Source: Buxus sempervirens (Eukaryota > Streptophyta > Magnoliopsida > Buxales > Buxaceae). From it: 64,000 bases of DNA. This document shows, piece by piece, positions 38,531-51,002 of the stretch; positions within the stretch are counted from its first letter, which is position 1, and the number at the start of each line of letters is the position of its first letter. The notes below the pieces were generated by a model that worked only from the letters and a program-made list of their open reading frames with translations, did no database searches and had not been told where the DNA came from. Where the stretch lies: contig OX387187.1 of NCBI GenBank assembly GCA_947561395.2, positions 43,755,253 through 43,819,252 of the forward strand, written 5' to 3'. A program made the translations under genes and the position numbers.

Positions 38531-39867
38531 TTGGTTAGGAACAAGGTTTTAAGTTTTGGTGGCCCTGGGCGGCACCGGCGGCGTGCCGCCGAAACGCCGG
38601 AAAAATTTTAATGGCAAAAAAAAATAAAAATTTATGTTTTTTTAGATTTCGGCGAAATTTCGACGGAACGCCGCCCGTTTCACTAAAAAAATTACATTTT
38701 TCGCCCGTTTCGGTCCGTTTCGGTAGGCACGCCGAACGTTTCGCTCGAAATTTCGGTCCGTTTCACCAACGATACAAATTAACGATTTCCCCCAGCGACT
38801 AAGATCCAAGAGGATCATTTTGGCAGACCATTGCCGGTATAATAAACATTTAAGAAGTTCTTAATAAATTTAGCAAATACCAAAACGGGAACAGGGACGA
38901 AAGTTAAGAAAGGCTACAACCAAACACTATTTCCAAGCTTGTACATGTTGTCAGTTCTTTTGGTAAATGTTGTATAGGTTTGTGAGGACTTGCATTTAAG
39001 TAAATGGAAGGCTTGATCTTAAGATTTGTAAAATCAGCACTGGTGCATGATTTCCGGTGCAGTTATATTCCCGTGCAGCCGTGCTCGAGCTTCTTGTTTC
39101 TTCACCTTTTTTTTTTGAAAAATCTTTATAATATTTCCTTTCGGGATTCAAATCCTCAAAATTATCATTGGTGAACTTTTGACCAGCAAGAACACAGTGA
39201 ACCATTTAAATGCCTTCCACTTGTATCAAAGGGCGATATGGACATGACGAGGACCACATCCACTCTTGCCGATTTTAGGAGACAAAAAAACGGAGGTTTT
39301 TGAAACCCTAATGGGCTAAACCATCTTCCATTAATTTTTTACCGACTTCTTTTTCACCGAGAAATGAGAAAAGTCACCGTCTTTGGTCTTGTCACGTAGC
39401 GAAGAAGGAAGGGAGGGATAGACGGGCCAGGCAGCTAAGCTTTTAAGCTCCATGTGGTTAGGCGTTTAGGGTTTTGGGGAGTTGGGAGACTGAGATTAGT
39501 AAAAGAAGATGAAAGTTGAGATTTTTTTATTTTGATTTTGTCTTTGAGTTTTCAACACTCGTAATCGTACCCCACTTTAAATGAGGCCAAATTCTCTCAC
39601 TTCCTGTTCCTTCATTGGCAGCAGTAACAGTAGGAGCAGTTGCAGGCGCCGTTTCCCTTTTCCTACACTTCCTTCTCTTCTCTCTCCCCTCTTTTGTACT
39701 GTACCAGTACCCGTTCCTCTCTCTCTCTCTCTCTCTCTCCGTGCAAAGCCTATTTGTGGGTGTGATGGCTATTCTCTCCGGTCTTAATAAACCGTGAGTA
39801 CTAACTAGTTCACTTCATCCCCTCGCTTTCTTCCTTCCATCCTAACAATCAAAGAAACAGAAGAAAA
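38531..39867 (+). promoter_or_regulatory. Repeat remnants, then promoter and leader of the PLATZ gene
   Basis: 38540-38770 contains repeated GTTTCGG/CGCCG blocks of an unclassified repeat. From about 39550 the sequence becomes CT-rich, with an uninterrupted (CT)n run at about 39717-39740. This is a usual plant leader or promoter context just upstream of the PLATZ start codon. Confidence 0.4.
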
Positions 39868-40915
39868 ATGGTGGGTTCTTCTTCGGCTATTCCGCACTGG
39901 CTTGAATCCCTTCTGGGTGATAAATTCTTCAATCCTTGTTTCATTCATGAGTCTTCGAAGAAGAACGAGAAGAACATCTTCTGTTTGGATTGTTGCACCA
40001 GCATCTGCCCTCACTGCGTGTCTCCTCATCGTTCTCACCGACTCTTGCAGGTTTGCACAAATTAAAGCAAAGCGAATGCAACAAATTTCAATTTTAGCTG
40101 CGTATGAAATTGTCTCAACTACTATTTTCTTGTTTCAGATACGAAGATACGTTTATCACGACGTTGTCAGGTTGGACGATATCGAAAAATTGATCGACTG
40201 TGCCTTCGTTCAAGTACGTATCAACCCTTTTGAGGAAAACACAGAAAAGAGGAGAAAACGTAGAACTTCTTAAACCTCTTCTTATCTCTTGTCTTTGAAA
40301 ATCTTGGGTTTCTTTGTTTGCTACAGGCCTATACCACGAACAGCGCGAAGGTTGTGTTTTTAAATCAAAGGCCACAGTCTCGACCATTCAGAGGATCCGG
40401 CAACATCTGCAGCACATGCGACAGGAGCCTCCAAGACCCATACTTGTTCTGCTCTCTCGCTTGCAAGGTCAAGAACCTAAATTTAACCTTCAAAATCAAA
40501 ACCCCATCACTTTCTTTTCAGTATTTGAACAATTTTCCTTTGATCATCACAGGTTCATCACCTGTTGAGGAGCGAAGGTGGACTGTCCAAGTACCTCTAC
40601 AAGTGTGAATTCCTTCCGTTACCGGAAGGAGGAAAAGGGGATAGCTTTTGCGATCTCGAAGAGGGGCAAATGACACCTGACTCGGTCCTTGAATCGCCTA
40701 ATTCATTGAGGACGTCTTCTGGGTCCAGTGCAAGTGGGGTTGGCGTGGATTGCAAGACTCTTGCTTGTACTGCAACAACCGAGTTCGTGAGAAAGAAACG
40801 AAGCAGCATTTCTGTTACTCGGACGCCGTGTCGGCCGACGTGCTCACTTCCGTCCGACGTTGCCGTCAATCTGAACCGGCGAAAGGGTATCCCGCAACGA
40901 TCGCCGCTTTATTGA
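39868..40915 (+). CDS. PLATZ zinc-binding transcription factor
   Basis: Four phase-0 exons: 39868-40050, 40139-40213, 40327-40467 and 40553-40915, 253 aa. PLATZ proteins are plant-specific zinc-dependent A/T-rich-DNA binders acting in the nucleus, and some modulate Pol III. The N-terminal half has the family order PHWLESLLGDKFFNPCFIHE, FCLDCCTSICPHCVSPH-RSHRLLQ, IRRYVYHDVVRLDDIEKLID, then VVFLNQRPQSRPFRGSGNIC, CDRSLQDPYLFCSLACKV and a YLYKCEFLPLPE tail. The Cys/His zinc ligands are present. The C-terminal 100 residues are Ser/Thr-rich and end IPQRSPLY, typical of the family. The four-exon structure is also typical. The start Met fits known PLATZ N-termini. Confidence 0.95.
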
Positions 40916-43357
40916 ATCGTGCAGGAGGAAGTGACGAAGAGAGATGTAGGGAGGTTGGGGCATAACTGGTATTTGAAGGTTTCTGCTGCTTTTGCCATCT
41001 TATTGTTTTTGTTTCTGCGTTTATCTCGGATGGAAGATGCTACCTCCCAATTTTGTAGAGGAAAATATTGTATTTTTTTTTCGATTTCATGTCTCTATTT
41101 AAAACATATTTGCCATTAATTTCAGCTCTAGCAGAGATGACACTGTTCTATCCAATGTATCTAATAGAGTTACAGGTTAAATTTAGACCAAATTATTATG
41201 GTAGGTTATTATGAGTGTAAGTTCTGTTTTGGTTGCTTGGGAAATTGAGTGGGAAATGGTTGGATGTCTTGGTGGTAATTACTCATTTTAAATGTTTTTG
41301 CCTTTTCCATACAGCTGTAGCAATTCGAGGGGGAGAAAAGATGGCAAGAACAGCTTTTATCTAATTGGGGGGCACAGGTTGTGATGCAAATTGGGACTCT
41401 AAAATCCATAGAAGTAAAGTATGACCCACCTACCAGAGAGAAACCCTAGAATTGCAGACCCAAGAGCTCCCCTTCTCATTTGAATCCATGTTTCCTTCTT
41501 CCCAAGAACAGGATACTGACAAGATAAAAATGGTGGTTTTAATTATATATAATGCTTCCCTCTTCCCCACTAGCTATAGCTCCTCCTTTTGGGAAGAAGA
41601 AAAAAGTGCTTTAATCTTCTATTCTAAATCAATTAAAACACTTAACCTAGCTCCCTGGTAATCATAATTGCTCCCCAAGACCATTGATCAGAACAAACAG
41701 TGTGCCTGTTATAGAAAAGATATGTTTAATAATCCCGTTTTGATGGGATTTCATTTAACTTTAGAGCAGAAGCTGATGATAACAGACCGGGCTCTCAAAA
41801 TATCATTTTTACAGAAGAAGACTCAATGCATGGAATGGGTGTGATAATCTCCAAATCTTTAATGAGTGAGAAAGTACTTTGAAAAGTTGAGGCATGGGTT
41901 GGTTTGATTTTGGGGATGAAGGCATTGAAGGCAACATTAAGAATTTGAGATACGGTATCTTTAGAAGTGTCCGGCTTGTCCCTCTTTAGAGGGGAAATAT
42001 TCCATTTGACTCTTGTGGTTTGAGAGATATTTCTATGCTTTCTTTACTTTATTTTTTCATTATCATTCATTAAACTTTTTATTTCAGATTTTCCTTTTGT
42101 TAAATCATTTTCACATTTAGAATTTCGGAGTGACTCACCTGCAGTGTTAGCACAGGTGTTGGACATGTATTGATCCAAGTGCTCTGCATGTTGCCACGTG
42201 GGAGGAGACGCATAGATTTTGTAATTGGAGTAAGTGGAGGTGTTCGTCTGACCGTGTTGCTTTCCGGGTCTTCATGCGTCCTGACAAAATGGACCACAGT
42301 AAAGGTTGACGGTCTGCAGATATAAGCAGTAAACAAATCCAAACCTTGGTAGTGGGCTTAGACCCTTGGTAGTGGTGCCATATATTGACCCGGCCCTTTT
42401 AAATTTTGGGCTTGAATTTTGAGGACCTCTAGCCTACTTGACCTGATTCGTTTAAAGCCCAAAAATATTAGAGCCAAACTTGGGCTAGGCTGGCCCGGTT
42501 TGGGTTTGGACTTCTAATTTTATTTTAGAGCCTGGCTTGGGTTTGATTGTAAGGCTTGGAAACCGGCTAGGTTAGGGTTGGACATGCACAAGGGTTTTTA
42601 TTTTTATTTTTATTTTTTATTTTTTTTTGTGGTTTTGGGTACATCTGATACCGAGCATTCTCCCTGAATATTGACGAGGATTCGCTTTGCCATTGTCGCA
42701 TGTTACACCCTTTGAGCATACATACATGTGATATCATTTGTAGCGGTCCAATCCAGCGAAGCTCACACGATTTTGTCCACAAAGGGCGCTTCACTAAGTT
42801 AAGTGTTCTTTTTGACTCTTTTACCTTATTGGATATTCATCCATTTCCTATGTAGGCGGGGATGTCACATTTGTATACACAATGATGACAAATGGTGGCG
42901 GTTAATTGGTTGACATGGTCTCACCTGTATTAATGATTAGGATTTAGTAATTCATAAATCGGGTTATGAGACAAGCTTTCCACCCAAAAAAAAAAAAAAA
43001 AGGTTATGAGACAAGCTTAGAGTCCTAAGTGGCTGAAAGTCCAACAATCGAGCTCAGTCTGGTTATCAAAACACTAGCATCCACACACTGATTCTTTTGA
43101 CACTCCATCGGCCCATCCAAACCCTCTCATGACTAACAGAGCAGACACATTTCTTCTCCCTTTTTCTGTCTCTTTCGGTAAGATACGAAGTAACGACTGA
43201 AACATCTTTTCCCGCCAAATACTCGAACGACATGTCTCACCGTCGTTTTAAGTAACAACTCCTCTGATCCTTTTCTTTCCCTCTCTCTGCCTCTTTACGG
43301 ATCGATAAGGACCAAGAAACGCTATCACCACAAAAGAACGAGGAGACAGCTTCCAAA
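40916..43357. other. Intergenic region between PLATZ and DOG1-like genes
   Basis: 40916-41150 should be the PLATZ 3' UTR. 42360-42600 has recurrent GGGCTTG/GGCTTGG and CCCGG words suggesting an old repeat. 42980-43000 has a poly-A run flanked by a short duplication of GGTTATGAGACAAGCTT. No gene recognised. Confidence 0.35.
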
Positions 43358-44265
43358 ATGATGAAAGCCGTAGGTCGGTCCTCTCTCTCTCTCTTTCTCT
43401 GCCTTCTTTTTTCTTTCGATGCGTCTCCTTCTTTTATTTTCTGCAAGAAGGCTAATCGTTTAAACCCTAATTCCCGCTTATCCCTTGGCGGAATCCCACC
43501 ACAGCCCGCATTGGCCGGAAGAAAAACTCCCGTCCCTTCAAGCATTATTACGAGCAGTGGATTGACAGTCTCAAGAACATCCTACTCCCGCTTCTTCGCC
43601 GCTCCATGTTGGCCTACTCGGCCAATCTCCTCACCACTCACGTCGAGATGCTGCACCACCATTTCCAGGCCTACTATGAAACCCTAGACCTTGCTGCTTC
43701 CCATGATGTTGCACAACTCCTCTACCCCGACTACCGCAATTCCCTTGAAAAGCCGTTTCTTTGGTTTGGGGATTTCCATCCCAATCTCTTCACCACCCTC
43801 CTCAGATCGTTTCTTGACGATGAATCCGACGATTGCGACCATTATGACCACTCCAACAAGAGCATGCAGTTCATTTTGGCATGGAAGAACCCTTCTAAAG
43901 CTCTTATAACCCAGATTGAACAGATCGAATGTGGCCTTCGGCTCATGGTCCCTTCTCTGATTGCCCGTGCAAGGACGGCCCAGAATGCATTTATCGAACG
44001 GCTGGCGGCAGATTGGATGAGTTGCCAAGCAAGAAAGGAGGCATCTAAAGCCATTGGAAAGACAATGATGTCTCACATGGATGAGCTCATGAGTTGTTTC
44101 TTGGACGCCAACAGGCTTCGGAGGAGTATTTTGACAGAGATAATGGGTGCCACGGACGTCTATCAAGCAGCCCTTTATCTCGAAGCACTTGCCGAATTCT
44201 TTGTTGGGTTCAGAGATACTGAATTGCTTGGTGAATTTAAACAATTCAAGGGGCTTCTCAGATGA
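43358..44265 (+). CDS. DOG1-domain protein, INAPERTURATE POLLEN1-like
   Basis: The open frame with the DOG1 domain (Pfam DOG1) runs from about 43470 to the stop at 44265. It starts with FKHYYEQWIDSLKNILLPLL and continues LLTTHVEMLHHHFQAYYETL, FLWFGDFHPNLFTTLLRSFL and ALYLEALAEFFVGFRD. Length and the single DOG1 domain fit INP1-like proteins, which act at pollen aperture sites. The first in-frame Met (43606) would cut the domain. I therefore propose a 16-nt first exon, 43358-43373 (MMKAV), a 131-nt pyrimidine-rich intron ending CCACCACAG, and exon 2 at 43505-44265; phases fit exactly and give 258 aa. The donor (GTCGGT) is weak. Alternatives are a missed upstream exon or translation from 43606. 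The INP1 assignment is less sure than the domain. Confidence 0.8.
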
Positions 44266-46080
44266 CGGCCTGGGATATCAATTTCCTTTTCTTGGTCTTT
44301 GTTTTCCTGTGACCCCAATTTGATCAGCAGCTCATTTTATCGTCGCTGCTCTTTGGATTTCCAAGAATTTAAGTGAACAGAGGGTCTCCAGATATTGAAT
44401 CATGGGTTAGTGTATTTCCGCTCTTCTAATTGTATTCTGCTTCTATCAGTTGTAATTGCAAACTCTTTTTTCTGTCTTGAATTGGTCATATCTTATCATG
44501 GCTCCCGAGTAAATTTTTTTATTGTCTGAAATTTGCTGCCTGATAAAGAATTAAAAGATTTAGATAATTAGTAATCATCAGTAGTTGCCTACTTCTTCCA
44601 TCTAATTTCTGCTGTTCTTGTGAATGCTCTTCAAGAAATGAAGCATTTTGATCAGCTTCTCTTATAGCCTCGGGATATTATGCATCGGTGATATAAAGCT
44701 TGATGGAATAGGTGATGGGATTATTTATGAAAAGCATTAATCAGAGAACAGTTATATCATTAAAGAAAACCTGATATATCATTTAGGTTGAGTTGAAATT
44801 GAGAAACCCCTCTAACTAAGGTGGCTTGGCCAACATGAATGCAGGGCTAAAATACTAACCCTGTCACCGATCACTATATAATAAGACTTCAAGACTCCAA
44901 AAACTCATTGTATGTCACAGTTTTCTGTTTCTCATGTGGGCTTAAAGATGCATCAAGGTCTCATACATGCATAATATAGCTTCATTTGTATAAGCTGTTC
45001 TTAAAACATAAAATCAAACATTATCTGGATTTGTTAAGGCTCATTCCAATAGTATTGGGCAAGCTACCGCAGGAAAAAGTCTGGAGATTTAATTTAAAGC
45101 TACTGTACAAAACAAGCTACAGATTTAGTGTAAAAATTTACCATAAGTAACTGCATTGTGGTTGGAGATAAGGGCTTCACAGTCAAAGATACACCACAAA
45201 ACCGTCAAGTTATTACTAACTGGGCCTTTCAATGGAGGCTGCTTTGAGTGGCCACAACTGTGTATGGGAATCTTGTTTTTGAGCACGAGAAGCTGACCTA
45301 GTAGATGTAGCTTTTGTTTATAGGCTTGGTTCTTTTTGGGGTGAGTTCACCAATTTCGATACCACCTGTGTAGTTTAAAGGTTTGGTCTGTTTGTAGAGA
45401 GGTGGGGTGTCTAGTGTAATATCAGTTCCTCCTTGAGACCATTAATCTGGTCCATGCCTTGTATATTTTGTTCATCAATGGATATCTTACTTAGCTTCCA
45501 AAAAAGAACTAACTGCATTATGGTTACTTTGTGCAGAAACCGTTTAATAAGCTTGAAGAGTACTATAAATCAGGCTTCATGAGAAGCCCACAGTGCCAAT
45601 AGCTTTTCCCCATCTTTTGGATGTTGGCAGCTGAAAAAAATTTATCAGCTTTATATACTTTGGAAAAATAAACCTTCTAACTTGGACTGAATTGTTTGTC
45701 ATCCATGAATATGTTTAAACAATATATATAACTAAAGTATTTATGCTTCTAATCATTTTTATCTCATCATCATAAAATTCTACAGTAGAGTCAGCAGTGT
45801 AATCAAAAAAGAAAAAAGAAAACATAAAGGGAAAGAAAGAAAGAAGAAGGGCTCACAGTATAAAAAATGCTAATGATACCTGAGCATTCACATTACATAT
45901 TAACCAATACTGAAGTAGAACTTCATTAGCACATACATTACAGTGAGTACACTTATTTGTACCTTGCGTTATATGTCCTCATCGCCATTATATTCACAAA
46001 TAAATTAATCATAAGAATAATAAATACCTTATCCCAACTAGTTAGCTTATGCATCCTCCAGTTCTTTCTGATCGCTTAAG
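44266..46080. other. Intergenic region
   Basis: The first few hundred bases should be the 3' UTR of the DOG1-like gene. The rest is AT-rich and holds no gene I can recognise. Confidence 0.3.
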
Positions 46081-46089
46081 TGGTGCCAT

Positions 46090-46500
46090 CTTGAATTTGT
46101 TTTAGCGCCTTTGTACTTTTTAGTTTGATGTATCAAGCCTGTCAACCAAAGTAATTCCCCTTTTTTAAAGTTGTTTTAACCACCCATTGTTATTCTTCCC
46201 ATACTCTAATATTGGATGCGTTCACTTCTGATCCTTCTTAGCCTTTCTATATATCCATCTTAACGTTCTCATCTTAATAAGTTTTTTGTTGATTTTCATT
46301 AGTCCGATGTCCTGCTTGGTTGATGGTTCATAGTTTCTCCCGTAAGTCTTTTGTTTGGGTTTATATTTCAGCTTGAATTGAGTGCATAATATCACATTAC
46401 ATTTTAGAAGTACCTTTATGCTTGATCCATCCATCTCCAATTCTATTTGTTACTTGCTTCTCATTGTCATTCTTATTACGCGTAATTAATCATTTTCGAA
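46090..46500 (-). pseudogene. LINE reverse transcriptase C-terminal remnant
   Basis: The minus strand gives VTNRIGDGWIKHKG, then YKPKQKTYGRNYE and LIKMRTLRWIYRKAKKDQ. These correspond to the HRIxAGWxKW, LYGSECW and MRMLRWMCGHTRKD blocks of plant LINE-1-type polymerases. Stops and frame changes occur throughout. It is a dead fragment of a different LINE lineage from the RNase H tails. Confidence 0.65.
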
Positions 46501-46871
46501 TAGAATCAGTTACTGGAAATTCTTGCCTCTTGAAACTTCTTAGTGCTTCAATCCATTCTTGTTGGTAATAAATTTTCATACCATATAATTAGGATGCTTT
46601 TCGCATTAACTAAAGATATTTTTATTTGTTTTCAGTTGATCAATTGCAGCCTGTTTGATCTCTGCCAATTATTTTGAAACCTTCTGATTTGAGTATATCT
46701 TCCTACAACCTACAATTCTGGAAATACTATGTGAAGGATATACACTTTGGCATCTCCTTTTTTGTCAACTCACCCAGAGGTGGTCAAAAACTCATTTTGT
46801 CAGAAAATTGTATTCTGAATCCAGTGCGAAGCTTTTTTACATTTCTCTGCGGCCAGTGTTAAAAACAAATA

Positions 46872-47209
46872 GGAGAATTAACTTTTAGTGATACTTTTTG
46901 AATATAATTAAAATTCAGTCAGCAAAGTTTTAAGTTTTAACTTTTAAGAAACCTTTATCAGAATAATTAAATTTTAGTGACATTTACTATTACAAACCAC
47001 CTCTTCCAAGAATTCCCTTTTATCACTCAATCGAATGGCTTGTGTACAATGTTGATAGGACATGCCATTTTGGTATAAGGGCATTCTTGAGAAAATTATT
47101 TGTTTCTAATAGTAAAATATCACTAAACTTCAATTATTTTGGTAAAGTTTTGTAAACAATTCTGACTGAATCTTATTTATTTTCAAAAAGTATCACTGAA
47201 AGTTAATTT
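46872..47209. mobile_element. Mutator-like MITE, copy 2
   Basis: Same family as 36744-37130: ends with TTAACTTTTAGTGATACTTT on both strands and internal GGTAAAGTTTT/TAACTTTTA arms. Flanks AAACAAATA (46863-46871) and AAACAAATT (47210-47218) form a 9-bp target duplication with one change. Confidence 0.75.
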
Positions 47210-47218
47210 AAACAAATT

Positions 47219-48438
47219 CAGTTGACTTCCTCGATCAATTGAAAAAAAAAAGAAGAAACCACCTTTTTCTCACCTATTAAAGCTTAATTATAGATAACGT
47301 AGGTTTATCTTCAAAAGCATATCTGCACCATGCCTCATGCGTGTCTGAATTTTGCAAGCTGCAGAGGATGGTAATGTATGTTAATTAGTTTATATAAATC
47401 GATGCGCTATGCATGGATTACTTTAGTTTGAGAAGGCGCAGATTAATCCCACTTGAGGCCCGTGTTAATGCTGTTTTATTTATACGTGTATTAATATTAA
47501 TTGGGAAAGATTCATAGAGAAGGCAAATCCCATCTTATCCAAAGCTACATATCGCTTTAGCAGATGGAAGAAGATTAATCAACCACTTCTTATTATATAT
47601 CCACTTGTACTTCAAAGTGATTTCCTCTCCACGTACCCCCTCTGAAGTGAGAATCAGCAGAACGTGCTCAGGGCTGCTTAGAGAAGGATGAATCGAATCG
47701 CAGGGAAGATAACCTAAAAATGTCCAAGTTGTAATATATTCTGACGTAGAGCATAGCATAATTCAGAGAGGCCAAGTTCTTTATCGTGTGCTTCTTTCTT
47801 CTTGGTCTTCTCTCATATATATATGGTGGAGTCCAACTGGCGGGGTGTGGTGGCTGTCCGGTTTTCATGGAGGAATTAGTTTTTTTTTAAGTCGTAACAA
47901 GGTTTTTCAAACAAGAAATTGACAACTAATCGTTCTTGAATGCTTGAACGTTGAACTGATCGGATTGATGAAAGCTCCACACAACCTGTCATCAACTTCT
48001 CAACATGTCATCTTGTGGTTGTATCTTCTTCTCACATGGAATCAATGCAGGCACAAGCCTAATTAACATATAAAACATGGACTTCCTGGGTACCACGAGC
48101 TAGTCTTAATTATTTGTTAGTTGGTTACTTTCTAAACGCAGGGGTTAACATTGATGTGCTCGTTCTTTGATGGGAGAAAACGACCTTTCGCTCGAAGATA
48201 GAGACGGGTTCTTCAGGCCTGCATGTCTCCGAACTCCTCTCGCTCTCTATCGCAATCTCTCAACCGTGTCGTCAGCGCCGACACACGGTGGCTTTCCCAT
48301 CAAAGCCACGTCTTCGACACAGATTCCTTTTTCATATTAAGTAGACACGTCAGGACGTCAAATCGTGGTGTGACCAATGATTGAAGTTGGGCTTCGATCG
48401 CGCTCACATATAATTATTTAATTTGTTACGTCTCTTTC
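47219..48438. other. Intergenic region
   Basis: No gene or repeat recognised; open frames are short and unmatched. Confidence 0.3.
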
Positions 48439-48663
48439 CTTTTTCTTTTTATTTTGTTCGTTTAGATGCGTTTTCTGTGGAGCTAGAATCCGGTGGTTCC
48501 GTAAAGAGTTTGTCCTTTCTGTTTTGTTTTGTTCGTTTAGAAGCGTTTCCTGTGAAGTTAAAATCCGATGGTTCCGTAAAGACTTTGTCCTTTCTGTTTT
48601 ATTTTGTTCGTTAAAAAGCGTTTCCTGTGAAGCTAAAATCCAATGGTTCCGTAAAGAGTTTGG
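48439..48663. repeat. 75-bp tandem repeat, three copies
   Basis: Three units start near 48439, 48514 and 48589, sharing TTTTGTTCGTT(T)A, GCGTTT(T/C)CTGTG(G/A)AG and GGTTCCGTAAAGA. The 75-bp period is a multiple of three, so an open frame persists through the array (RLDAFSVELESGG then RLEAFPVKLKSDG). There is no other sign that it is coding. Confidence 0.85.
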
Positions 48664-50304
48664 ATGTATGGGCCCTCCTCACATGGGCATCCATCGTGCG
48701 TTTCACATTGGCTCGAGACACCAGGTGAAACGCTCTCGAATGAAATAGGTGTTCAACTTGGTTTGATTAAAAATTTAAAATCGAAAACGAATGGCGCACA
48801 CCTATATTTTGGTTTAGGTTAGGTTTCATAGCCCACCTGTGGTACACTTTTATAAACCGAATTAAGTTTAGTACGGATAAATTGAACCAAAACCCAGCTT
48901 ATAAAAAATATGCTTTATTAAATTGAAGGGAATGAACCCCACATACATATATATCATTCGGTTTTCGGATTCAAGTGTTAGTTCTTAATTTGATTCGATT
49001 TGGTTTTGTATTAACAGTCATAAATCTCAGTATGGTCTTCGGTTGTAAATATGTTATAAGTAAAAGGAATTGAGAACATCCATGAATTTGAATTATGTCC
49101 ATTAAAACAACTTTGCTTCTCAACCTTTTTGTACTTCTTCATGACGAAAGTTCGCGGAAATTGGTTTCTTAGGCAGATTTCAATGCGTCTTTGTCTCTCG
49201 CTAAAGGAAAATTTTTGAGCGAGTTTGATAAAATTCTAAGTGGGATTGGGTTGGTTTGGTTCCTTTCATATCAAGCTTTAGTATATTCTAAACGTAGAGT
49301 ATTTCAGACAAAACGTACAAAGCATAACTCAATCCCTTTCAAACCATATAATTGGACTAACCCACACAACTTCCTTCTAACATAATAAATTTTAATATGT
49401 CTTTATGTATGTCATGGATGACGTGTCATATGTATTAGGTAAATTATTTTATCGCAAATTCAATAGATTTATATTCTCAATAGAAGATTATTTTGTTGCA
49501 GTAATTAAATAATTTTTATTTTTATTAAATAAAGAGAATTCTTTTGACATTTTGTTTTCCTTAAAACTAGTGGATATATATATATGTGCATATTGCACAT
49601 TATAAGGTCTTAACCTCTTCTGAATATTTAAGAGTTTGAAACTATCTGTATTTGATGATACTCCTTTAGAAGATAAAATTCAATAAAGTAAAAGATGTTT
49701 TTATAGTTCCCATACATCAAATTAGAATCCTTTATATTCTCTTTATATAATAATATATATTAAACACTAAGCTTTTATTTTGAAATTACCTACGCCTCAT
49801 ACCTACCCACACTAAATGACTTTTCCACATACACTATTGCACTTCCCACCAATATTATTAGCATAATATAATTGAACAGTTATAGTAAATATGTTAAAAA
49901 AAAAAAAAGAAAAAGGAAAAAGGAGTATACGCAGGTTTGGGTTCGAGACTCAAGGTCACAACCGTAACACCAGAACCAGTCAGATCAACAGCATCCCATT
50001 CAGTAAGGTTTGTCGTCGTTACTTGTTGCAACTGCGTCGAACCTACATGTGAGCGGTGGCTAGTGGGGTCGCAATTGCATCATACGTGTTCGAGCCATGC
50101 ATGAAATAGCAGCTTCACTTAGTCTATAAAGGACTTAAATCAGGTGGAGCCACTCCAGCTGCGTCAAGATTTCCTTCTCCAGAGGGCCTACAAACACGTT
50201 ATTTTGTAAATTGTACTAGTTGAACCAATTTGAGTGACATGGGAAGCGAAGTTGCTTCAGCGACCCGGACCTAAGAAAAGCTATAAACCGGAGGGTTTTA
50301 GTCA
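48664..50304. other. Intergenic region with a possible second SINE type near 50040-50110
   Basis: AT-rich. At 50050-50100 GGTGGCTAGTGGG (box A-like) and GTGTTCGAGCC (box B-like) stand about 35 bases apart, as in a tRNA-derived SINE head, but ends are not defined. 48740-49030 is rich in GGTTTGG/CGGTTTTCGG words of an unclassified repeat. Confidence 0.3.
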
Positions 50305-50525
50305 AAAAAATTTTTTTGAAACTCAGGATATCCGAACCCGTTTATGCTGCTCTGTCTAGTCTATGAGGGTTCATGGAAAATCCTACAATCCATATGGTCT
50401 GGGTAAATCTAAGACCCATAAATCTTATGTAGGTAGTTTGATAACATCCAAAAGGTTTTAAACCTGAAACCTTAAAGAGAGTACACCCAAAGCCCTAAGC
50501 CTTGACCGCCATGCCAACCATTTTT
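50305..50525 (-). mobile_element. tRNA-derived SINE
   Basis: On the minus strand the head GGTTGGCATGGCGGTCAAGG (box A region) is followed about 50 bases on by CAGGTTTAAAACC (box B region). The body then ends in an A-rich tail near 50305. The 3' part matches the copy at 36521-36690. Both are oriented on the minus strand. Confidence 0.55.
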
Positions 50526-51002
50526 TTAATTCGACTTTAGGCGATAAAAATCGCCGAACTCAAAAAGGACTTGACAATTGACCAACCGGTTTGAAGTAAT
50601 TATCCGGTCGTCGTGTTTATCTAAAAGTTGTGCTCCTTGTCGCGCCCTCAATATCCATTATCCACTAACTGCCAAAGGCAAATCCGACCGGAGACCTTGC
50701 TTTGACCGGATAAAGCTGAGCTGCGTGTGGGGGCTTCACTCCACCTCAAGCACGCAAACCTAGAAAAGCAGGATCGCTTCTTTGGCTCCCCGTCCCCGCA
50801 TCAAACACAAGACCGATTTACGCACGTGAGAGTGAGCCTCACTCGTGCGCCGCGAACGATCTATTCGGGCCTGCCGCTACAGTTCCCGGATTCCGACTTT
50901 GGAAAACGAACCTTTCACACTGGTCACCGTCACCGACGAGCAACAGCTATTTAATAGAAAACGACGGAGGCGGCAGATGGGTAGATGGATCCGAGTCATC
51001 CG

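Noticed and set aside
43684-44244. 186-codon antisense frame across the DOG1-like gene
   Set aside because: It is the shadow of a strongly supported coding exon on the plus strand.
45200-45500. Resembles the 3' tail of a retrotransposon (ends TTTTGTTCATCAATGGATATC)
   Set aside because: No coding motif upstream and no target duplication; too weak to call.
50041-50105. Possible tRNA gene suggested by box A- and box B-like words
   Set aside because: No cloverleaf can be drawn and the boxes are degenerate; at most a SINE head.
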